A DNA stretch of 48,908 bases, taken from positions 1 through 48,908 of the forward strand of contig PAAT01000170.1 of NCBI GenBank assembly GCA_002698965.1. Direction: 5' to 3'. Under the pieces are notes generated by a model. That model was not told where the DNA came from and made no database searches. It saw only the letters and a list, made by a program, of their open reading frames with translations. This DNA is from Rhodopirellula sp. (lineage in GTDB: Bacteria > Planctomycetota > Planctomycetia > Pirellulales > Pirellulaceae). Shown here in pieces: positions 42,501-48,908 of this stretch. Positions within the stretch are counted from its first letter, which is position 1. Every line of letters begins with the position of its first letter. The position numbers and the translations under genes are program-made.

Positions 42501-43293
42501 TGCTTTAAATACCTTCTGGAGCCTTTTGAATACTACTACGAAATTTTTCAGACAAGGTGGTATAAGCTTGGAGGGTAGGGATTGGAGTTCTGGCATGGAT
42601 AAGATCATAGACTTAAATATAAATAAGGGTGTTAGGAAGATCTTCCCTGGCTACACTTGGCAATCGGTTGGGAGGCCAATGGCACAATCACTTGGAGGGG
42701 CAGGGTTCCTTCAAACAGCTCAAGCATTAAATAATGTAACTGGTAAAATGCTAGGGAAACCACCCGCTATCGATACAGAAGACTACTGGGTTAACCATAG
42801 GATAGGTGTTCAAAATTACATTCGAGCAGCGGGAAGAACACTTAACCTTGACGTTAAAACACGAGCCGGAATGAGAGGAACTCCGTCGAAGACAAAAGCA
42901 ATAGTAGGCCAAATGATGTTAGCCGCAATTGCAGATGACTTTATAAAGTTCGATAATGCGAGAAGAGAGGCTATTAGATCAGCAAAAGAAGAAGGTAAAG
43001 CCGAGCCAGAGAAAAGTGTTTTGGCATCATACCAAGCTTATCACCCATTAAAACAGGCATTTAAGACACCTCCCACAGAGAAAGAGTTTGAAAGAATCCT
43101 ATCTATATTAGATGCAGATGCTAGGAAGGGAGTTAGGGATGCTGTTGATAATATAAATAAGTACACAAATAGAATGGGAGGAAACAGTTATGAAGGTAAA
43201 AAGGATAAAACTTCCGTTAAACTTGGGAAAAGACCTACTGTTGATAGACCTACAAGACCAAACTACAAGTCAGCATCTACAGCATTTAATTAA
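33583..43293 (+). CDS. Giant internal virion / ejection protein with HEIGH metallopeptidase motif (3236 aa)
   Basis: This gene fills a fifth of the window. Residues about 165-385 hold Gly-rich hydrophobic stretches (SGLGSGLGFIIGGLG; GGVTGFIMSIASSAIG) around an amphipathic EGGEEALQELFQGA. Residues about 390-885 are Ala/Lys/Glu-rich helices. A zincin-type motif, HEIGH at 1401-1405, follows the strand-like VVAVLAMNSIHNPSN; Glu residues at 1456 and 1460 are third-ligand candidates. The second half is helical and resembles the large polyvalent proteins of phages. I see no transglycosylase or virion RNA polymerase motif. As in other short-tailed phages with one huge protein, it is probably packaged and injected. 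A role of the peptidase in self-cleavage or against host proteins is open. Confidence 0.75.
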   Translation: MPNLFVENYRKANPATQLSDDQITIQFAENHASELDDLYTLDPLFKEDLGRIFGSPVGDRPEYTGEVTAFDRAKQGLGKFVEGFTGQAVGIPESIAIGTAALNRATFDDDEGRFYGDTPFDPKETVSGKLADFIKDDLTPALTPDVSGAKQDEMRGDFWTETVPSGLGSGLGFIIGGLGVKNLLEKSIRVGADKLAKETGEKALKAALEKGMSEAAAKKFASEFTEKAVKDIITPAAQAGLRRKTNWGIAGLGAAVQGPAGYQDAINNGATPNQAFTSFLLNAGVGTSEIFPLQKFVGRIGGMGGVGEGIRRKLVDAIWEGGEEALQELFQGASGDVIAKWIIDYDPDREVLGEWKTDAAAGGVTGFIMSIASSAIGAKVRGMQLAKSGVSEEASKKLAAKIAADEPLTEEEQELARSEGLKVDDRGVVILPKTDYDPDSVAETSYEGPKSAAIVALAEREAKEGFTREIQEEYNKLLGVPGSEDAMEKRLYDKIKFQTASKEGAAREEAETAANIDEIIAKVEEGGELTDEEAAVLRAEAEKKGGDLSAAEKVDLLRDAAINGHMGEGPKREEELRRAEEEADRQIKTQLDFARSTGQIPPPGAAMKARVKKEQDAKDALDRDEKAEAFMAKVKARDAAARIAEEDKAAGQEGKIAKARQKLLNDRQKLKVTREAAQQKEEKKRIDKEKAAQKKEDDFVDETNDAIANITKEASLTTNKRAVIDKLIRRVERAAITFGSLDNAEAKIPGIKELDARLKNYKEAPKAGKDAAFQSIFEDQVSDQSIITQGQVDAEMQSLDARANEIDDFMLTPEADNLPQDKIVELLSERNAAQQRLRALKKTRIEQINSPVRRDLFENKIAAEIAVENDNNPETRENWKAAREALNPGVTAASRVSRDDTETTPTVSTGDLLAKNDRGLLFPKDAYGNPDESYSPVYKVVINGQDRYITSLQDDSVGSVWFEYIDNNTSPSLFSPKSRTGKDNPRDTQNYVPFSYSKKQLIKDLAESTSPTAATAVGTSLSEKTKAIDLDKAGSNNKAAFQKSNQKLKDEAQRAVESSPATASNRMDKIRDDVDLNGSDVDPEGYWELDSGTAKAEQTNKEIDNLNTLLNSKAITVEQLTENGITPDGDVSFTTQDVKGETKYNIFVDGKHRGEGKTPSEAVANAAKSQANRIGQLVNMGGTVPEGGRNTRRIAVLESPNKEIVAVSVHETKDGNVMVSNIKGTKAASIPISSLLVDNGYKVVGSIKTKNTAQGFKQIYESKEQYDTAISKDLIDSASRASSLAEGVAEDADPNNAAQLNEGVDQPIGDAQAKAKTGKKFAPRRDGFPRPSETKVNTAFASIVDAARTAGVEVRLLEKEMADVEKKAAAYMTLEDGRVVAVLAMNSIHNPSNSNTIDLLHEIGHVAFDQLDPAIIEALGTAISKASDKALGIEGSAFMYDSSLEGQVPNELTQEERLVESVAREMAEDGFNPDDAKGLVGSIVRIWKNVSFAARMAFQRLILGKDALSPALAKEHFRLHVEGFLTGNRVPSFLNYLVQKPTLFEAVQAFTSDVSSVFMSNNGFVEVEPVTPDSVDAIKFNMKYAGVRRYSGGSPDDRVNVNLAKRGAATNNAVLQALKNAFAVFNISGANRNSTGELLTNEEGFLSKILSRRGPEEILTEIESESGPVAASTTLNELDSLEDKPRAAMDADKFLERIIERLKDRYAKAQDKLDPDNSNSPTRKRTEVYIKLQELLKQYSNLSFVANKLYEGIEGTINKLETNNEKARNEIREILSIVHPESSDIKILAPAFKKTLSESQMDLFNEMIQGGIDFNQSPAEIMKQIKNSKFSKYTPQKTDDAILMSKFILMARKNPVTIEMLFLRGENPDFKGRFNKVLSIAFQNDRNAGKRALKKYQEIFPEQYDEKRNVGEFARFNKRVNKLLKTIESHKAEYSDLDIEINSARDDIAMWETIRNTLAEEQAVLGKIYDKELSFNGVQWEPTHESEYMVPASPTQELVNVEESTKTLDLSQKVDIASINSDIEKMTAWLENQPLEQRGAIWKTMKRQRDKLIELPADQTQREVSSSWIMRILGDYTTKLDLIGSAQSRKLQTAFRKLSSFLNSYGGENAKRIGREWAIALSGLQKVLKKNGLPLEQSDVLRRFHDSAYHFFDTNRDVLNQNPGEKGRRMLVNLYKSHLRKKEGDALANAIWPEMQKLILATRKASNHVNNIRRELGLSVKDEFGDVSFFRDSIGDSLTTTMRKPSEEVPSLFNMMRQNGWEMGKDELKTRTELEKDFLESPELFLDYIQKHYSQEIMKDFVGPLARKEGEGLLEGYTDKGFKRPIPQSKLREAYENNPNDFMAMLESVAASEGIISPEARAEFFSDSVNAFQKIYRTIKSTQERKTDFDASRNTALPPHIMMDARKTSNWPAEWVSYATFGERNMHQYAKHLSVEAAFGRDMGLLYKDMNRLEKELDDAVNLKKKIDNQLRDEGINTSPRIFRGAYKKAFNELAPKGMSYSHLKKANEKKQILDGMMKNITNWLASESSSPMEYYALNDFIRTLSGFTVQSYGTALIDTISIAEQPFRKLGLGKEAFKQLGRNIYNSLGIGTGSFFQIFNKTIGFHAEKMQLMKELGLDDMTATQDGNFFTRIKDNYDAALVDEFVGENIFTKTLEYVSRAGRAVLGTGAGKAEEGKAAFPALRVATPFTQLAKQSAMANTMSTWTQYQALILQTGKLLESNPQYSEIIKNEGILFDDAVLKKYGLTLKGVLKELGYGRSFLVFDDTRAFMHMNESLQRNGFTLEAVTQDYLQRRNKDPKADPIGDLNLYRALANLTISEVMMDTDLITRPTAMTSSKLGQTFMPLLGWSLAKGNDVRKEFNEPGGVASWKGVRMALKSYLAIMPLQLFYAWLRDEYDEEVVGKKSDVQKGQGFLGAPSLKEIEESPADAFQIMLERQDRVGAFGILGEAATFTAGQFGGGARDFSVDSRVYALNTFWSLLNTTTKFFRQGGISLEGRDWSSGMDKIIDLNINKGVRKIFPGYTWQSVGRPMAQSLGGAGFLQTAQALNNVTGKMLGKPPAIDTEDYWVNHRIGVQNYIRAAGRTLNLDVKTRAGMRGTPSKTKAIVGQMMLAAIADDFIKFDNARREAIRSAKEEGKAEPEKSVLASYQAYHPLKQAFKTPPTEKEFERILSILDADARKGVRDAVDNINKYTNRMGGNSYEGKKDKTSVKLGKRPTVDRPTRPNYKSASTAFN

Positions 43294-43309
43294 AGATCAC
43301 CCCTTGACT

Positions 43310-43320
43310 GTTACCCTAAA
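43310..43320 (+). promoter_or_regulatory. GTTACCCTAAA element, copy 5
   Basis: Exact copy in the 49-base gap after the giant gene, preceded by CCCTTGACT and 22 bases before the ATG at 43343. It would drive the fibre module. Confidence 0.6.
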
Positions 43321-43342
43321 TTTAAGACACTAACAAATAGAT

Positions 43343-43861
43343 ATGATACTAGATAATAATCAAATACTACCTCGAAAAACAGGTTCGGCAAACACTACAG
43401 GAGCAGGAGCTACCCTGGTGCAAGCAACCGCATCTGGTAAAGCAATTCACCTCGTAGACCTAATTAACGGCGATGGCAGCAATATGGCTAGTCTTAAATA
43501 CCACGGGGCGACAGGTGAATTAATTGCTCAAGTAGGTGCTGGATCAGCAATAAGCCTAAATGCGCCGATCAAGGTTCCAAGTAGGAAAGCTACGGTGAAT
43601 AACGCTAGTGGGTACTCAGTCGCAAATGGAGTTTCTGTAACGGTAGATGCTCTTGCGAAAGCAATCCCGTCAGGTGATATACTGTATTTTACTAACGGAG
43701 GAGTTTTAACCTTAACATCAGGGGCAGCGGCAGGAGCTACAACCCTAGCTGGAAACCTTACTGTTGCAAATATAGTTGATAATGAAGTAGGGCAAACAAA
43801 GGCTAAAATCCATGTAGCTACATCTACTAAGTTTACTGCAACTTACACTGAAGAAGTTTAA
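43343..43861 (+). CDS. Small virion protein, beta-rich (172 aa)
   Basis: Ala/Thr/Gly-rich with regular short strands (ATLVQATASGKAIHLVDLINGDG, NGVSVTVDALAKAIPSGDILYFTNGG). The GDILYFTNGGVLTLTSGAAAGATTL region looks like the small beta domain repeated in phage head and tail appendages. It begins the fibre module after copy 5 of the element and overlaps the next gene by TAATG. Confidence 0.55.
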   Translation: MILDNNQILPRKTGSANTTGAGATLVQATASGKAIHLVDLINGDGSNMASLKYHGATGELIAQVGAGSAISLNAPIKVPSRKATVNNASGYSVANGVSVTVDALAKAIPSGDILYFTNGGVLTLTSGAAAGATTLAGNLTVANIVDNEVGQTKAKIHVATSTKFTATYTEEV

Positions 43862-44325
43862 TGGCGTTCACGCGCAAGTCATCTCCCCCTGTCTCAAGGG
43901 TTGAAGGTGAGTTCCCAGAGCTGCCAGATCAGGCGGAACAGGATCTCAAAGGGTGGTGGCTTGACACTAGAGCTGTTCTTGATCGTGTCAGGGATAGGAT
44001 AGATGACATCGAGGAAACAAGTACCACTGCATCAACTACAGCTACAGCAGCATCCACTACATCCCCATTAACTACAGGACAGATAAAGAACCTGTATGAA
44101 TCAAACCTAGATACGAATGCTTTTACTGATTCAGATAAGGCAAAACTAGATTCCCTGGCTACGGGTAGTGGTTCTAACATACAGAAAATGGCTGGATCTT
44201 CATCTCCCATGACAAAGGAGGAAATTGAAACTATCCTTGGAGTAACTGGAGAAGTGGTGGGAACGATTAGTGACGAAAATTTAGAGATAGCAGGAGAGGT
44301 TCAAATTAACGGAGGATTCTTTTAA
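43861..44325 (+). CDS. Small tail protein, fibre-associated (154 aa)
   Basis: Acidic N-terminus ([36 protein letters not shown]), then a Thr/Ala/Ser linker ([16 protein letters not shown]) and a charged C-terminus. This helix-plus-linker layout is common in short proteins that join a fibre to the tail. Function inferred from position. Confidence 0.5.
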   Translation: MAFTRKSSPPVSRVEGEFPELPDQAEQDLKGWWLDTRAVLDRVRDRIDDIEETSTTASTTATAASTTSPLTTGQIKNLYESNLDTNAFTDSDKAKLDSLATGSGSNIQKMAGSSSPMTKEEIETILGVTGEVVGTISDENLEIAGEVQINGGFF

Positions 44326-44327
44326 CA

Positions 44328-45359
44328 ATGGCAAACGTAATTAAAATTAAACGCAGTTCAGGAAGTAACGCACCATCCAGTTTACGGAGGGGTGAACTTG
44401 CTTATGCTGAAGGCAGTAACGCTTTATATATAGGCTCAGGAAATGAAAACAGTTCTAATGAAGCAGCCAACCAACCAATCATAGGCGGCGCACTTAATAA
44501 ACTTTCCGTTCCTACTGGGCCTGTGGCGATGAATAACCAGAAAATTACTGGACTAGCCACGCCGACAACCGCTAACGATGCTGTAAATAAAAGCTATGTT
44601 GACGCAGTACAAACAGGGCTGGATGTAAAAGGTTCAGTTAGGGTTGCAACTACAGGAGATTTAGGTGGTAGCTGGCCAAACCTTGGTAGCTCTGTATCAA
44701 TTGATGGTGTGACTTTATCCACTGGTGATAGAGTTCTAGTAAAGGATCAAAGCACTGCGAGCGAAAACGGTATTTATAGATACGAACAAAGTGGTAGTGC
44801 AGATGATTTTATAAGGGCCACTGATGCTGACAACTCTCCTGCTGGGGAGGTTACATCTGGAATGTTCACGTTTGTCGAGGATGGTAGCACTCATGCAAAT
44901 TCTGGGTTTGTTCTCTCAACAACGGGTTCAATCACATTAGGTTCAACAAGTTTAGCATTCTCTCAGTTCTCTGGAGCAGGGCAGATTACTGCTGGCAACG
45001 GAATCCAAAAAGTTGGTGATACTCTTAGTGTAGATTTAAAAGCCAATGCTGGTTTGGAGATTAATGCTGGTGAGATTCAGGTAGACTTGACTCATGCTGG
45101 TATTGGCGCACAAGGCGATCTTGCTGTAGCAGATGGAGGCACAGGAGCTTCATCCGTTAGTGGAGCTAGATCCAATCTTGGCTTAACAATAGGTGGAGAT
45201 GTTCAAGCGTATGATGCTGACTTAAACACTATAGCAGGGTTCTCTCATACAACCACTGCTGGCTCAAATGCTTACGGGATTCTTGAATCTGATGGAAGCA
45301 CCTGGACAAAGACAAATTCACCAGCAAACCTAACAATAGATTGTGGAACATATTCGTAA
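44328..45359 (+). CDS. Tail fibre protein (343 aa)
   Basis: The N-terminus ([20 protein letters not shown], then [18 protein letters not shown]) is shared with the next gene and probably docks the fibre to the tail. Residues 67-100 contain [20 protein letters not shown], a typical fibre repeat. Then follow a beta domain ([20 protein letters not shown]) and a collagen- or collar-like [17 protein letters not shown] near the end. A virion fibre for host contact or attachment. Confidence 0.8.
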   Translation: MANVIKIKRSSGSNAPSSLRRGELAYAEGSNALYIGSGNENSSNEAANQPIIGGALNKLSVPTGPVAMNNQKITGLATPTTANDAVNKSYVDAVQTGLDVKGSVRVATTGDLGGSWPNLGSSVSIDGVTLSTGDRVLVKDQSTASENGIYRYEQSGSADDFIRATDADNSPAGEVTSGMFTFVEDGSTHANSGFVLSTTGSITLGSTSLAFSQFSGAGQITAGNGIQKVGDTLSVDLKANAGLEINAGEIQVDLTHAGIGAQGDLAVADGGTGASSVSGARSNLGLTIGGDVQAYDADLNTIAGFSHTTTAGSNAYGILESDGSTWTKTNSPANLTIDCGTYS

Positions 45360-45363
45360 CAGA

Positions 45364-48300
45364 TGGCAAACACGATTCAGATTAAGCGTAAGGCTTCCGC
45401 TGGCGTACCTAGTGGATTAGCGGCTGGCGAGTTAGCGGTTAATCTCTCAGATAATAAGCTCTATGTCGGCAACGCCGCTGCTAATGGTGTACTACATTTA
45501 AACGATCATCTCCCCCTCTCTGGCGGCACACTTAGTGGTGTTTTAGATTTTGGCGTAACAAGTCTTAACGCACAGGTATTACGACTCAGAACTAATTCTA
45601 ATTCTAAAATTGGTTTTGGAATCACAGGAGGTTACGGACTTCGGTCTTATGCACCATCAGATATTGGGGCAAACGTAAACATCATGGAGTGGGGTACTAT
45701 TGCTGCTAGTGATGGCAGCACGTTCGCCTCAAAGATGAGTTTAACCACTTCTGGTAATTTAACTACAACAGGAACATTAACCGCAACAGGAGCAACCCTT
45801 AACAGTGACGGCAATGGAGAATTGTACGTTAGTCGGACAAGTGGAGCAGTTATATTAACTCAGGCTCAGGCCGCTGCTGGTAAATTTGGAACCACTACCG
45901 ACCATGATTTGCAGTTCATGGCGAACAACACCGTTTATGCTCGTTTAAAAAATGACGGTAGATTTGGAATTGGAGTGACCCCCTCAAGTCTCCTACATTT
46001 ATATTCATCTGCTCCAGTGCTAACGATCCAAGATGGAGGAACATGGGGAACGAATGCTACTGGTTACATTGAGTTGAAAGATAGTGGCTCAACCGTAAGC
46101 ATGATCGGTGTTACTGGCACTGCTGGTCATCTAGACATTCTGCATAAAAAGGCGGGATCAATTCGGATGTTCACCGACGATACAGAGAGGCTAACCATAT
46201 CGTCTGCTGGGTCTGTAAATCTAACTGGAGACTTAACAACTGGCAGCACCGCAAATGACGCTCCTTTATTTCAGAACATAGTAAAAAGTGGTACAGTCAT
46301 AGCTCGCCTAACTGCTAACCGTGCAGGAGGTGACGCTGTTGTTGGAACAAATTCAGCACATGACTTCTTGATCCAGAGAGCTGGCAATACAAGGCTAACT
46401 CTAAGTGGATCATCTGTAGTAATAAACGACAGTGGAGAAAACATTGATTTCCGTGTTGAGGGCGATGGGGATCAAAACCTAATTAGAACTGACGCTTCTA
46501 ATGATCGGGTAGGAATAAAAACTGCTAGTCCATCATATACGTTTCATTGTGTTGGCACTGGTTACTTCTCCCAAGCTGTCACTATGAGTGCAGCATTAAC
46601 AGTAAGCGGTAACGGTTCATTTGGTGGAGCAAACGAGACGAGTGCAAAATTATTTGTTAGAGGGGGACACGCAGATTTTTGGCACGACGATAATGATTTG
46701 TTGCGTGTTAGCCATGATGGAACACGGGCAAAGCTGCAAGGATTCACTGGAGGTGCTTACGATGCTATCTCATTAAACCCAGATGGAGGTGCTGTTGGAG
46801 TGGGTTGTGATCCAACTAAAATGCTGGAAGTGTCTTCAGGGTCGCACACTGAGTTTGTACTAAACACAACAAGCAATACAAGTAACTGCGGTATTGATTT
46901 TAATTTAAGCGGATCAAGAAAAGGCATAATTAGATATGACCACAATGCCACTGATTCTAGTGGTGAATTTGAATTTTACACAGGCGGTAACACCTCAACT
47001 GCTCGTATGATTATAAATGGTACGGGTCACGTTTCAATTAATTCAACAGCCCTCTCAAGCTACGGTCATTTCGGTGTAGCTCAACCCGCTGGAACCAACA
47101 CGGATGGTATTGCAGTTGTAAATGGAACTAACTCATTTAGGTTATATGTTGACGATGCTGGGATGCGAAGACTTAACGCAGGAGACACTTCAGTTGTAGA
47201 ATTTAACGCATCATCCTTTATTGTCTACAAACCGTTAACAGTTGGATCAAACGGTAGTGGGCATGATGTAAGGTTTTGGGCAGATAACGGAAAATTCTGG
47301 GAGTGGGATGAGAGCATGGAACTTACCCGTGCTAACGATGGTGTTAAATCTGTTTGGGGCAGTGGTGATGACTTAGAAATTTATCATGATGGGTCTAACT
47401 CATATCTCCAACAAGGTTCTAATGGTGGCAATTTAAATTTTACAAATTCTGGTGGCACAAAATTCTCTGCTATTTTTAAACACGCTGATGCAGTGGAGCT
47501 ATATTTCAATGGGTCAAAACGGATTGAAACTGATGCTAACGGTGTAAAAATAGCTGGCCCATCAAGCACGGCAACTTATGTCACATTGGACACAAGCACT
47601 TGTGGTTATGATGCTGGAATAGTTTACAACGAATGCGGAAATAGTCGGTATGCGTTAACTCACACAGCGTCTAATGATTCGTTTGGACTTTATAAGTACA
47701 CATCAACGGCGGGTTTTGTTTTAAAAGCATATACTGACGGCAACTTACAGGTTGTAAATAAACTAGGTATAGGAACCGCAGCTCCCGGTAGGGAATTAGA
47801 CGTAAATGGAAGAGTCTTAGCGGATACTTATGGATTCAGATCAGACACTACTCTTAGGTGGTACTATTTTGATAATTACTCTGGCAGTAACTTCATGGGT
47901 AGAGGAGGCAACGCTTACACGGCATTATACGACACGGGCGTTCTTTCTATGAGTTGGAAGGAGGGTCTGGTTGGCATTGGAACCACAGCTCCAACAAGTA
48001 AGCTCCATGTAACTGGTGATTTAGGGAACAGTGCGTTCCTTGCATATATTTATAACAGTGGAACTCAGTCGGAAGACAACGGACTTAATGTTCAAATCGC
48101 TTCTTCGGGAAGTTCTGCGATGGGACTGAGGGTTAACACTGGAGGAGATTCTAACGCATTTATAGTGGCTGGTGATGGTGACACTGGACTAGGTTTTACC
48201 CCTAGCAACTTTGCTCAAAAATTAAATGTTAACGGTGGGGTTTATATAAACGGTAATTTAGGATTGGGACGCAGTTCACCTTCAGCTCGTTTAGATATTT

Positions 48301-48908
48301 TAGACCCGACAGACGGTGGTATTTCTTGGTCTACATTTTTAAGAGTAGGAAGAAGAAGTGGAGACAGCACTAACGAATTAGAACTAAAGTCACTGCATGA
48401 TGGTAGTGATGAAGTGGATGGGTTTGCAGTTTTCTTGCATGGTGGTGAATGTTTAGCAGTTGATAATAGTAAAAGATTATTTTTAAACGCCCTGCCTCCT
48501 GACACTTATGCAGAATCAACTGCTGACGATTTTGTTCTAGGGCATACTGGCGGTCACGCTGGAATGACCATTCGCTCTGGAACTTCCCATGCAGGTTCAA
48601 TTTATTTTGCTGATGGTGTTAATGGAAATCAAAAATACAGAGGGTACATAGAGTACAACCATGATAATGAACTACTAACATTTGGTACTAGTGCAATTGG
48701 TAGATTAAAAATTAGTTCAGGGGGCGTTGGGATTGGAATTGTACCATCCAACACAGCCCTTGATGTTCAGCAAACAAGCGGAAATATTTTAAGGTGTAAG
48801 GGCGATAGTGGTAATACTCGGTTCTCAGTAGGTGCTAGTGGTGCGTGTACGATAGAAGGCAATACTGGAAGCTATCCGTTACACATTACAAATGCTGACT
48901 CAGGAGAT
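45364..48908 (+). CDS. Long tail fibre protein, 3' end outside the window (at least 1181 aa)
   Basis: The frame is open from ATG 45364 to the window end with no stop codon. The N-terminus (MANTIQIKRKASAGVPSGLA then AGELAVNLSDNKLYVG) matches that of the previous gene. The body carries several G-I-G-x-x-x-P-x-x-x-L-x-V-x-G modules (for example GIGTTAPTSKLHVTGDL and GIGTAAPGRELDVNGRVL) and one DDLEIYHDGSNSYL then FNGSKRIETDANGVKIAG module, patterns well known from phage fibres of aquatic phages. Such proteins are trimeric beta-rich rods whose far end binds the host; a C-terminal chaperone domain would lie beyond the window. Confidence 0.85.

Noticed and set aside
33583..43293. Virion RNA polymerase of the N4 type, suggested by the size of the protein
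   Set aside because: No T7-like polymerase motifs are visible, and a metallopeptidase motif is found instead.
1..48908. tRNA genes, CRISPR arrays and insertion sequences
   Set aside because: No T-loop consensus with cloverleaf, no spaced direct repeats, and no transposase were seen by eye on either strand.

Overview
The window reads as a large part of a tailed double-stranded DNA phage genome (Caudoviricetes), most probably podovirus-like. Genes are packed on the + strand with ATGA/TAATG overlaps. The right part has the usual late order: small and large terminase, portal, scaffold, major capsid protein, head-tail adaptor, tail tube or stabilisation protein, internal virion proteins, tail fibres. 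No tail-tube, tape-measure or baseplate set of a long-tailed phage is visible; one 3236-residue virion protein takes that place, as in short-tailed phages that carry huge ejection proteins. A phage lipoprotein of RlpA type suggests a diderm (Gram-negative-type) host. The fibre sequences resemble those common in aquatic phages, so an aquatic source is my inference. The window ends inside a fibre gene and shows no DNA polymerase, helicase, primase, RNA polymerase or lysis genes, so the genome must continue outside it.

Layout. 1-201: structured leader-like segment. 202-3048: about eleven small early-type genes, many with paired cysteines (zinc ribbons) and two with membrane segments, closed by a clear terminator at 3071-3101. 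3147-6028: a MoxR/CobS-like AAA+ ATPase with two companion genes. 6015-12530: a long run of small accessory genes, including an RlpA-like lipoprotein, a DnaJ-type zinc-finger protein, a compact cytosine-C5 methyltransferase-like protein and a DUF3085-like protein. In a gap at 10003-10134 lies a segment that can fold into a four-way-junction RNA. 12589-12858 is the only minus-strand gene, with a highly acidic tail. 12944-16681: HTH-like protein, coiled-coil protein, tyrosine integrase, terminase small and large subunits, all overlapping. 16713-23019: two small genes, portal, scaffold and major capsid. 23075-30190: head decoration, head-tail and tail proteins, a 2OG-Fe(II)-oxygenase-like protein, a GNAT acetyltransferase and a first internal protein. 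30192-43293: small basic proteins, a Pro-rich protein and two large internal virion proteins. 43343 to the end: fibre module.

Regulation. An 11-base element, GTTACCCTAAA, occurs five times, always within about 25 bases upstream of a start codon: at 7398, 12930, 16684, 23506 and 43310. A diverged relative precedes the capsid gene. The copies fall at module boundaries (before the HTH-integrase-terminase block, after terminase, after the capsid terminators, before the fibres), so I read them as phage promoters or binding sites that define transcription units. Three intrinsic terminators (3071, 23033, 23461) fit this.

The items most worth pursuing are the cloverleaf-like RNA, the GTTACCCTAAA regulon, the AAA+ ATPase operon, the oxygenase/acetyltransferase pair inside the virion operon, and the giant protein with a HEIGH metallopeptidase motif. 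All function calls rest on reading motifs by eye; no database search was made.
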